Shown: positions 31,841 through 39,409 of the stretch, one piece after another
Position numbering within the stretch: position 1 is the stretch's first letter
Layout of the letters: each line of letters opens with the position of its first letter
NCBI GenBank assembly: GCA_034004605.1
Contig: JAVEWJ010000002.1
Coordinates: forward strand, 62,001 to 126,000
Length of the DNA: 64,000 bases
Direction: 5' to 3'
From: JAVEWJ01 sp034004605
GTDB lineage: Bacteria; Patescibacteriota; Gracilibacteria; UBA1369; LOWO2-01-FULL-3
The notes under the pieces: model-generated
The model's input: the letters and a program-made list of their open reading frames with translations, nothing else
Databases searched by the model: none
Told to the model about the DNA's origin: nothing
Made by a program: the position numbers and the translations under genes

Positions 31841-32335
31841 ATGCCGTCCAATTTGGAAAATAAAGACCTTGATTTAAACAATGGTGAACATAAAGAGGGT
31901 ATAGAGAATACACCCGATTCAGAGGTAAAGGGTCTTTCGGAAAGCATTAGTGATGCTATCGACTTAGAAAATATCGAGACTTTGACTATGGGTAATGTTT
32001 CGGAAAATAGTTCTTCCGGAAAAGATAAAAAAGATACAAGTCTTAGTTCAACGAATAACGGCTCATTAGCACTTGGTTCTTACACTTCCATAAAACTACC
32101 TTCTCCTAAAATGATGAGAAAAGATGTGGAACTTAAAATTCGGGATGAGATTTCAGAACTTAGTAAAAAAGCCTTAAAACTCGCAAAAAGTTCTCATAAA
32201 AACGGGAATTTCTTTGAACTTACAATTGTAATGAGGAAACTTAGAAAGCTTAAGTTTTTATTAAACAACCTTGTAAAATTTTCAGTAGATCAAGTAAAGA
32301 ATCTTTGGTTTAGGTTTGTGAAGGAGAGAAAGTGA
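31841..32335 (+). CDS. Hypothetical protein with disordered N-terminus and basic helical C-terminus
   Basis: The 164-residue protein has an acidic, Ser/Asn-rich first half with no clear fold (SSSGKDKKDTSLSSTNNGS), then a basic amphipathic helical half (EISELSKKALKLAKSSHKNG, MRKLRKLKFLLNNLVKF). No family is recognised. A full-consensus promoter drives it, so it is probably well expressed. The stop is TGA. The 550 bases after it hold hairpins and tRNA-Leu. Confidence 0.7.
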   Translation: MPSNLENKDLDLNNGEHKEGIENTPDSEVKGLSESISDAIDLENIETLTMGNVSENSSSGKDKKDTSLSSTNNGSLALGSYTSIKLPSPKMMRKDVELKIRDEISELSKKALKLAKSSHKNGNFFELTIVMRKLRKLKFLLNNLVKFSVDQVKNLWFRFVKERK

Positions 32336-32401
32336 GTGCTATAAATTTCGTGGCATTTTTTCCAAATTTTTATTCCGGTGTTTTTGTCTGTGGATGAGTT
32401 G

Positions 32402-32620
32402 GCACCTCGTGCTAATGTTTGCTTAATGCAAACGAAAATTTATTTCGCGATGCGAAATAAATTGTGACCATTGTTTTAATGGCGCAGACTAAAATTTTGT
32501 AATTATGATGCAAGGTTTTTCGAGATTATGAGCCGAAGTTGTTTACTTTTGGCCTTAATGGTCCATCGGACCATTGTCTGCTTTGCGCAGACTAAATTTT
32601 TTCGCTTTGGCGAAAAAATT
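32402..32620. repeat. Run of seven short perfect hairpins beside tRNA-Leu
   Basis: Seven exact inverted repeats with 3-5 base loops follow one another: GCAC/GTGC (32402-32412), GTTTGC/GCAAAC (32417-32433), a 12-bp stem AATTTATTTCGC (32437-32463), CCATT/AATGG (32468-32482), AATGGTCC/GGACCATT (32557-32575), GTCTGC/GCAGAC (32576-32592) and an 11-bp stem AATTTTTTCGC (32595-32620). The block GCGCAGACTAAA occurs twice (32483 and 32585). No reading frame is visible. The last stem abuts the encoded CCA of tRNA-Leu. Confidence 0.8.
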
Positions 32621-32704
32621 GGTGGGCGGAGAGGGACTTGAACCCTCATGACTCTCGCCACTAGCTCCTAAGGCTAGCGTGTCTACCAGTTCCACCATCC
32701 GCCC
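32620..32704 (-). tRNA. tRNA-Leu (TAG)
   Basis: A class II tRNA on the minus strand. The acceptor stem GGGCGGA pairs with TCCGCCC, the anticodon loop is CTTAGGA (anticodon TAG), the variable arm is long and CCA is encoded. It reads CUA/CUG-type leucine codons. Confidence 0.95.
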
Positions 32705-32829
32705 TTGTTGTATGTCTTTTATGCCTTATTTTTTTTAATTATGCAATGAAAATTTAAAAAAATCTTTAATTTTCACCTTTCTACAATCCGTTTAATGAAA
32801 TAATTTTGCGAAAATGACAATTTTCTTGC

Positions 32830-32858
32830 TTGACAACTATTTGATACGGGGATATAAA
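32830..32858 (+). promoter_or_regulatory. Promoter of the second sigma4-HARE gene
   Basis: TTGACA (32830-32835), 17 bases, TATAAA (32853-32858), 29 bases before the ATG. Confidence 0.75.
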
Positions 32859-32887
32859 TTGCATGTAAAATTAATTTCTTAGTTTTT

Positions 32888-33988
32888 ATGTCGAACTTAA
32901 CAAATGTTTCCAATACACAATTGGACGAATTAAAAGACTTGGACTTAAGCTTAATACTCGAAGAGCTGTTTATGGTCTTAAGCGGTAAGGAGAAAGAAGT
33001 CGTTACTCAAAGGTTTTCCCTTGATAATAAGCCTAAAAGAACTCTTGAAAGTATAGGTCAACAATTTTCTGTAACTAGAGAAAGAATAAGGCAAATTGAA
33101 AAAATAGCTTTAAGTAAGCTTAGAAGAACTGTCGCTACAAGCAGTCTTAATCAAGTAAATAATGAGGCGATCAAAATTTTAAATGATAATGGGGGGCTTT
33201 TGACAGAAAACAATCTTGTTGCCGGTCTTTTAAACTCCATTTCATCAAAGAACGAACTTGATGGAAATATTATAAGACTTGCCTTAAGTATTAATCAATC
33301 AGTACAACAAGAAGATAAAACGAATATTTTTCACCCTTTTTGGTATATTAAAACTATCGATCTTTCCATTATGTCCTCAATTATTGATAGCGGAATTAAA
33401 ATTTTGAAGAAAAAAGACGATTGTTTGAGTGATGCCAAGATTATTGTTCAAATAAGACAAGTTCTTGGTGCAAAACTTGAAAATGTACCTGATTCAATGA
33501 TTCTTTCTAGTCTAGAAATAGATAAAAGAATCAAAAGAACAGAGGATGGGTTTGGTCTTATGGTTTGGAGACACATAAATCCCAAAAGCATTAGAGATAA
33601 AGCTTATATAGTTTTAAAAAGAGAAGGAAAACCGCTTCATTTTGTTGATATTGCCAACAAAATTATCGAGTCGGGATTTGATAAAAAGATTGTTACAATT
33701 CAAGCGGTTCACAATGAACTCATTCGTTACGATCAATTTGTTTTAGTGGGAAGAGGGCTTTATGCATTGAAGGAGTTTGGTTATAAAAAGGGAACAGTTA
33801 CTGAAATTATCGAAGATTTACTTAGACAAAATTCTCCACTTAGTAAACAAGAGATTATGGAAGGTGTTCTTGCACAGAGACATGTAAAAAAAGGTACAAT
33901 TTCCCTTAATTTACAGAAAAATCCACAATTTGTCAGAGTGGGTCGAGCCGTTTACAAGTTGAATGAAAATTTGAAAAAGAAAAAATAA
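32888..33988 (+). CDS. Sigma-region-4/HARE-HTH protein, paralogue B
   Basis: The 366-residue protein matches paralogue A from end to end. Region-4-like helices read LSGKEKEVVTQRF and ESIGQQFSVTRERIRQIE; the HARE-HTH domain (about 233-298) has SIRDKAYIVLKREGKPLHF and VTIQAVHNELIRYDQFVLVG. Both copies keep the sequence RHINP just before the HARE domain, and both end with a short basic winged-helix-like segment (KRQIKRITVLLAL in A, QRHVKKGTISLNL in B). The N-terminus lacks region 2. The gene has its own strong promoter and lies upstream of dnaE. Two copies in one window suggest distinct regulators. Confidence 0.87.
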   Translation: MSNLTNVSNTQLDELKDLDLSLILEELFMVLSGKEKEVVTQRFSLDNKPKRTLESIGQQFSVTRERIRQIEKIALSKLRRTVATSSLNQVNNEAIKILNDNGGLLTENNLVAGLLNSISSKNELDGNIIRLALSINQSVQQEDKTNIFHPFWYIKTIDLSIMSSIIDSGIKILKKKDDCLSDAKIIVQIRQVLGAKLENVPDSMILSSLEIDKRIKRTEDGFGLMVWRHINPKSIRDKAYIVLKREGKPLHFVDIANKIIESGFDKKIVTIQAVHNELIRYDQFVLVGRGLYALKEFGYKKGTVTEIIEDLLRQNSPLSKQEIMEGVLAQRHVKKGTISLNLQKNPQFVRVGRAVYKLNENLKKKK

Positions 33989-34017
33989 GAAAATCAATTT
34001 CTTTTTGATAGAGTATA

Positions 34018-34050
34018 AAATATTTGCTAGGATATGCCCTGCAAATATTT
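34018..34050 (+). repeat. Hairpin ahead of dnaE
   Basis: AAATATTTGC (34018-34027) and GCAAATATTT (34041-34050) form a 10-bp stem with a 13-base loop, ending eight bases before the ATG at 34058 and after a run of T. It may end the previous transcript or control dnaE translation. Confidence 0.6.
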
Positions 34051-34057
34051 TTGTTTT

Positions 34058-37000
34058 ATGGAATTCGCCAATTTACATACACATTCCCATTATAGTCTTC
34101 TGGATGGTTTTGGTACCCCCAAGGCTTTGGCAACTCGCGCAAAAGAACTCGGATATAGCGCTATTGCTCTTACAGATCATGGAAATACCCATGGACTCTT
34201 GGAATTTTATAAAGCCTGTAAGGAGGCTGAAATAAGACCTGTTTTAGGGTGTGAAGTGTATGTGAGTCCGCGAAGTCGTTTTGATAAAGATTCAAATCTC
34301 GATACAAAGCCTTATCATTTAATTTTACTAGCCGAAAATAACGAAGGTTATAAAAACTTACTTGAACTTGTTACGATAGCCAATTTAGAGGGCTTTTATT
34401 ACAAACCGCGAATCGACTTGGAGGTTCTACGAAAATACAAAACCGGGCTTATTGCCTGCACTGCTTGTCTTGCGGGAGAAGTTCCGAGGGCAATTTTAAA
34501 CGGAAATTTTGAAACACTTGAAAAGGTTTTAAAAACTTATTTGGATATTTTCGGTAAGGATAATTATTTTTTGGAGATTCAAGATCATCCCGATATAGAA
34601 GAACAAGCAATTGTTAATAAGAAAATTATTGACCTTTCAAAAAAGCACGGCATTGGTCTCGTTGCTTCGAGTGATACTCATTATCCCCGTTTTGAGGATA
34701 AGGAAGCCCATGAGGTAATGCTTTGCATTCAAACCGGAACAACTCTGGACGATCCAAATAGGATGTCTTATCCCGGGGACTTCTCTCTTAGAAGTATTTC
34801 GGATTTGGAAAAAATATTTGCAGATGTTCCGGAGGCTCTTGAAAATACTGTAAAAATAGCCGAAAGGTGCCATTATGAATTTCAGTTTGGAGTAAATTTG
34901 ATTCCTTCTTTTGCTTGTCCGGATAATAAAGATCCGGCTTTGTATTTGAGAGAACTTGTAGATAACGGACTTAAGGCAAGATTTGAGAAACTTGGAACTC
35001 CGATTCCGCAAGAGTATAAAGATCGAGTAGATTTTGAGCTTTCCATCATTAATAAGATGGGTTTTGATACTTATTTTTTGATTGTTCAAGATTTTATCGG
35101 GTTTGCAAGAAGTCAGGGAATTATGGTAGGGCCGGGAAGAGGAAGTGCAGCTGGAGCGCTTATTTCTTATTGTCTTCAGATTACCAATGTCGATCCGATT
35201 AAATATGGTCTTCTTTTTGAAAGGTTTTTGAATCCGGAAAGAGTATCGATGCCAGATATTGATATTGATTTCGCAGATACAAGGCGTGATGAAGTGATTA
35301 AATATGTTGCTGAAAAATATGGTCGTGAAAATGTTGCTCAGATTATTACTTTTGGAACAATGGCTCCCAGAGCCGCAGTTCGTGATGTGGGTAGGGCTTT
35401 GGGTTATCCCTATAGTGAAGTAGATACTCTTGCTAAATTAATTCCCCCACCGGTTTTAGGAAAAAATTTGCCAATAAAAGTTTCAATTGAAAAAGATCCG
35501 GATTTGAAAAAAGAGTACAATGCTAATCCCCGTTCAAAAAAACTTTATGATTTGGCTTCAAAACTAGAAGGCTCGGTAAGACACACTGGAACACATGCCT
35601 GCGCTGTTGTTATTTCCGAGAAAAAACTTACCAATTATACGGCTTTACAATATGGAGCAGGTCAAAAAGGTGAGGTCGTGACTCAGTTTTCGGCAAAACC
35701 GATTGAAGAACTTGGTCTTCTTAAGATGGACTTTTTGGGACTTAGGAATCTTACTATTATGGAAACGGCTTGTAGAATCATAAAAAGGACTAGGAATATA
35801 GATATAAATCTGGATGATATCCCAATGGACGACACAAAAACCTTTGAGCTTTTTCAGCACGGAGATACCACGGGTGTCTTTCAATTTGAGTCTCCGGGAA
35901 TGAGAAGATATTTGAAGGAGCTTAAACCAACGGAATTTGATGATATTTTCGCAATGGCCGCTCTTTACAGACCGGGCCCGATGGAATGGATTCCCCATTA
36001 TATCAAAGGAAAACGGGATCCAAGCAGTGTCACTTACTTACATGATAGTTTTGCTTCAATACTCGGTAAAACTTACGGAGTCGCAATTTACCAAGAGCAA
36101 ATTCTTCAACTTGCACGTGACTTTGCGGGTTTTACATTGGGACAAGCCGATATGCTTAGAAAGGCCGTGGGTAAAAAAATTCCCGCACTTTTGGCCGAGC
36201 AAAAGGAAAAATTTATTAATGGTGCCGTAAATGGTGGTTTTGATAAGACCTTTGCCAAAGAAGTTTTTGAAAAAGTGGTAGAACCTTTTGCAGGTTATGG
36301 TTTTAATAAATCTCATGCTGTTTGTTATGGTCTTATAGCTTACCAAACTGCATATCTAAAAGCTCACTTCCCCATTGAATTTATGACGGCGCTTCTTACA
36401 AGCGATGCGAATAATATGGACAGAGTTGTTCTCGAAATTAAGGAATGCCTTGAAAAAGGAATTGAAGTTCTTCCCCCATCGGTGAATGAGTCTTTGGCTA
36501 ATTTCACCGTTACCGGAGAAAATCAGATAAGATTTGGGCTTCTCGCTATAAAAGGTATTGGAGAAGGGCCTGTGGATGAGGTGATAGAAGAACGGAAACT
36601 TAATGGTAGGTTTAAAAATTTGGCCGATATTGCAAAAAGAATTTCGTATAAAGTTTTAAACAAGAAGTTTATCCAATCTGCCGCTTTGTCCGGAGCTCTT
36701 GATGAATTCGGCAACAGGAATCAAATTTCAGAAAGCTATGAGGAGATTTCATCCTACGCTAAATCCGTACAGGAAAAATCAGATAAAAACCAAATCGATA
36801 TCTTCGGAGCTCTTGATACAGAGAACGACACTCTTCCGGACTTGGAACTCAAAGATGTACCCGCATCTACCGATATGCAAAATTTAAAGTGGGAAAAAGA
36901 ATTACTCGGAATGTTTGTTTCGGGGCATCCGCTTAGAGGGCTTAGTCGCTATATCTCCGGGAAAGGAAGACTTATTTCCACTTTAGGAAAAAAAGATATA

Positions 37001-37594
37001 AATAAAAAAGTAACGGTTCTCGGGATGATTTCGGATCTTCGCATCCTATCGACAAAAAAAGGAGATAAAATGGCGGCTTTTGTAATAGAAGATCCTTCGG
37101 CTAAGGTTCGCGCTATTATGTTTCCGAAAGCTTATGCTCAATTTGGCGCGCACCTGAGTGTGGACGATCCCGCTCTTTTTATCGGCAAATTCGATTTTAA
37201 TCGAGATCAATTTCAGATCAGTATTGATTCCGTTAAAAAACTTTCTTTAAATTCAATGATACTAAACGCAAAAGAGCAAAGTGTTTATGATGAAAACGAA
37301 AAACTTAATTTAAGTGTTTCTTTCATCGATGATCATATAGGAGAAATTTCAAGTACTCCAAAAATTGACGGCGACTCTTCCGTCGTTGAACTTAAAGATA
37401 ATGGCGTTTTTATAACTATTCCAAAGACTTGCGATAATGAAAAATTAAAAAATCTAAGTCAATTTTTGTCCAATAAACAGGGTAATTTTGATATTTATAT
37501 ACATTTACTTGCATCAGACAATACCTTAAAACTAAATAGTAAAACCGATTTTAACGATGATTTTATAAAAGAGGTCGAATCTATCATTTCTTAA
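34058..37594 (+). CDS. dnaE: DNA polymerase III subunit alpha
   Basis: The ATG at 34058 begins MEFANLHTHSHYSLLDG, the PHP domain start; the alternative ATG 24 bases upstream adds only MPCKYFCF and sits inside a hairpin. The 1178-residue protein has a PHP domain (to about 270), palm with PDIDIDFADTRR (near 402), and GRENVAQIITFGTMAPRAAVRDVGR. An OB-fold domain lies near 985-1060 (VTVLGMISDLRILSTKKGDK, FVIEDPSAKVRAIMFPKAY). It is the replicative polymerase, of the DnaE1 type. Confidence 0.97.
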   Translation: MEFANLHTHSHYSLLDGFGTPKALATRAKELGYSAIALTDHGNTHGLLEFYKACKEAEIRPVLGCEVYVSPRSRFDKDSNLDTKPYHLILLAENNEGYKNLLELVTIANLEGFYYKPRIDLEVLRKYKTGLIACTACLAGEVPRAILNGNFETLEKVLKTYLDIFGKDNYFLEIQDHPDIEEQAIVNKKIIDLSKKHGIGLVASSDTHYPRFEDKEAHEVMLCIQTGTTLDDPNRMSYPGDFSLRSISDLEKIFADVPEALENTVKIAERCHYEFQFGVNLIPSFACPDNKDPALYLRELVDNGLKARFEKLGTPIPQEYKDRVDFELSIINKMGFDTYFLIVQDFIGFARSQGIMVGPGRGSAAGALISYCLQITNVDPIKYGLLFERFLNPERVSMPDIDIDFADTRRDEVIKYVAEKYGRENVAQIITFGTMAPRAAVRDVGRALGYPYSEVDTLAKLIPPPVLGKNLPIKVSIEKDPDLKKEYNANPRSKKLYDLASKLEGSVRHTGTHACAVVISEKKLTNYTALQYGAGQKGEVVTQFSAKPIEELGLLKMDFLGLRNLTIMETACRIIKRTRNIDINLDDIPMDDTKTFELFQHGDTTGVFQFESPGMRRYLKELKPTEFDDIFAMAALYRPGPMEWIPHYIKGKRDPSSVTYLHDSFASILGKTYGVAIYQEQILQLARDFAGFTLGQADMLRKAVGKKIPALLAEQKEKFINGAVNGGFDKTFAKEVFEKVVEPFAGYGFNKSHAVCYGLIAYQTAYLKAHFPIEFMTALLTSDANNMDRVVLEIKECLEKGIEVLPPSVNESLANFTVTGENQIRFGLLAIKGIGEGPVDEVIEERKLNGRFKNLADIAKRISYKVLNKKFIQSAALSGALDEFGNRNQISESYEEISSYAKSVQEKSDKNQIDIFGALDTENDTLPDLELKDVPASTDMQNLKWEKELLGMFVSGHPLRGLSRYISGKGRLISTLGKKDINKKVTVLGMISDLRILSTKKGDKMAAFVIEDPSAKVRAIMFPKAYAQFGAHLSVDDPALFIGKFDFNRDQFQISIDSVKKLSLNSMILNAKEQSVYDENEKLNLSVSFIDDHIGEISSTPKIDGDSSVVELKDNGVFITIPKTCDNEKLKNLSQFLSNKQGNFDIYIHLLASDNTLKLNSKTDFNDDFIKEVESIIS

Positions 37595-37603
37595 CTTTAA
37601 TAT

Positions 37604-39373
37604 ATGGCTTACAGAACGCATAAATGCAACGAGCTTCGAAAGTCCGACTCGAATAAATCGGTAGTTTTGTCTGGATGGGTCTATAGAAAACGAAATCTTG
37701 GAGGTCTTGTTTTTATTGATTTAAGAGATCGATACGGTATTACACAAGTGGTTTTTGATCCCTCAAAAAAGCCTTCCTTAAACGATATTTTTGATACTAT
37801 TAAAAGTGAATTTGTAATAAAAGTAGAGGGAATCGTTTCCGCTCGACCTGAAAGTCAGATTAATAAAAATTTTGAAAGTGGAGAAATTGAAGTTCTTGTA
37901 GAAAATGTGGAAATTTTGAGTGAAAGTAAGGTTCTTCCTTTTGAAATCGATCAAGAAAAAAATATTTCCGAGGAATTACGCTTAAAATACAGATATTTGG
38001 ATCTTCGCAAAGATAAACTTCGAAATAATTTAATTTTAAGATCAAATGTCATCAAATATGTAAGAGATCTTTTTGATAAAGAAGGTTTTTTGGAAATCGA
38101 AACTCCTATTTTAATCAAGGGAACTCCGGAAGGATCCAGAGAATATATAGTACCATCAAGGCTTTATCCCGGTAATTTTTATGTTCTTCCCCAATCACCG
38201 CAACAACTTAAGCAACTTCTAATGGTTTCCGGATTTGATAAGTATTTTCAAATGGCAAGGTGTTTCCGCGACGAGGATCAAAGAGGAGATCGCCAACCGG
38301 AATTTACACAGATGGATCTTGAAATGAGCTTTGTTGAGCCCGAAGACGTGATGAAAGTAAATGAAGAAATTCTCATTAAAGTGGTCGAAAAATTTGCTCC
38401 CGATAAAAAAATTCTATCTAAGCCCTTTCCGGTTTTGACCTTTCATGATGCAATGAACAGATACGGAAGCGATAAGCCAGATATTCGCTTTGATATGGAA
38501 TTAATCGAGCTTAGTGATATTGCTTCAAGGTCAGATTTTAATGTTTTCAAGGAAATTGTAGCCAATAAAGGAGTCGTAAAAGGACTTAAAGTAGAAGGAG
38601 GTTCTATCTTTACCAGAAAAGAAATTTCCGAATTTGAGGAAGTAGCAAAAAATCATGGAGCTAAAGGACTTTCTTACATTATTTTCGAAGATAGTGAAAT
38701 TAAAGGAAGCGCTTCTAAATATTTTAATGAAAAACTTATTTCGGTTTTAAAGACGGAGTTTGGACTTAAGAGTGGTGATATTTTATTCCTTGGAGCCGGC
38801 GAATTTGAAAGCTGTTGTAATTTTATGGGGCAGGTACGGCTTTTTGCCGCAAATAAGCTTGGTATTATCGATAATAATATTTTTGCTTTTCTTTGGGTTA
38901 CAGATTTCCCTATGTTTGAGAAAGATGAAAACACTGGTACTCTTGCAGCCAGACACCATCCTTTCACTTCACCCAAAAACGATGAAGATTTAGAGAAGGA
39001 TCCCTTGGCGGCTTTGGCAAAAGCTTATGATGTAATTTTAAACGGGAGTGAAATTGGCGGAGGTTCAGTTCGTATTCACAATAGTAACACTCAAAAAAAG
39101 GTTTTTGATCTTCTTGGACTTACCGAAGAAGACACTCAACGAAGATTTGGTCATCTGCTTGAGGCTTTCTCTTATGGAGTTCCTCCTCATGGAGGAATCG
39201 CTTGGGGTATAGATAGACTTATCATGATTCTTGCAAACGAACCGAATATTAGGGAAGTAATAGCCTTTCCAAAAGATCAAAAAGCCAGGGATCTTATGCT
39301 TGGATCTCCCACACCAATTCCGGAAGCTCAACTTAATGAAGCCAATATTCAAGTTTATGTCGACAAAAAGTAG
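37604..39373 (+). CDS. aspS: Aspartate--tRNA ligase
   Basis: The bacterial type enzyme (589 residues) has an N-terminal OB anticodon domain (SGWVYRKRNLGGLVFIDLRD), class II core motif 2 ARCFRDEDQRGDRQPEFTQMD, a GAD insert (about 290-400), and motif 3 GIAWGIDRLIMILA. Whether it is discriminating, or also charges tRNA-Asn for GatCAB, cannot be told here. It starts 9 bases after the dnaE stop. Confidence 0.97.
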   Translation: MAYRTHKCNELRKSDSNKSVVLSGWVYRKRNLGGLVFIDLRDRYGITQVVFDPSKKPSLNDIFDTIKSEFVIKVEGIVSARPESQINKNFESGEIEVLVENVEILSESKVLPFEIDQEKNISEELRLKYRYLDLRKDKLRNNLILRSNVIKYVRDLFDKEGFLEIETPILIKGTPEGSREYIVPSRLYPGNFYVLPQSPQQLKQLLMVSGFDKYFQMARCFRDEDQRGDRQPEFTQMDLEMSFVEPEDVMKVNEEILIKVVEKFAPDKKILSKPFPVLTFHDAMNRYGSDKPDIRFDMELIELSDIASRSDFNVFKEIVANKGVVKGLKVEGGSIFTRKEISEFEEVAKNHGAKGLSYIIFEDSEIKGSASKYFNEKLISVLKTEFGLKSGDILFLGAGEFESCCNFMGQVRLFAANKLGIIDNNIFAFLWVTDFPMFEKDENTGTLAARHHPFTSPKNDEDLEKDPLAALAKAYDVILNGSEIGGGSVRIHNSNTQKKVFDLLGLTEEDTQRRFGHLLEAFSYGVPPHGGIAWGIDRLIMILANEPNIREVIAFPKDQKARDLMLGSPTPIPEAQLNEANIQVYVDKK

Positions 39374-39388
39374 TAATTTTGGTATAAT
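39360..39388 (+). promoter_or_regulatory. Promoter of the second TraG-like gene
   Basis: TCGACA (39360-39365), 17 bases, TATAAT (39383-39388). It overlaps the aspS stop. Confidence 0.6.
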
Positions 39389-39409
39389 ATTAAGATAAAT
39401 TATTACTCA

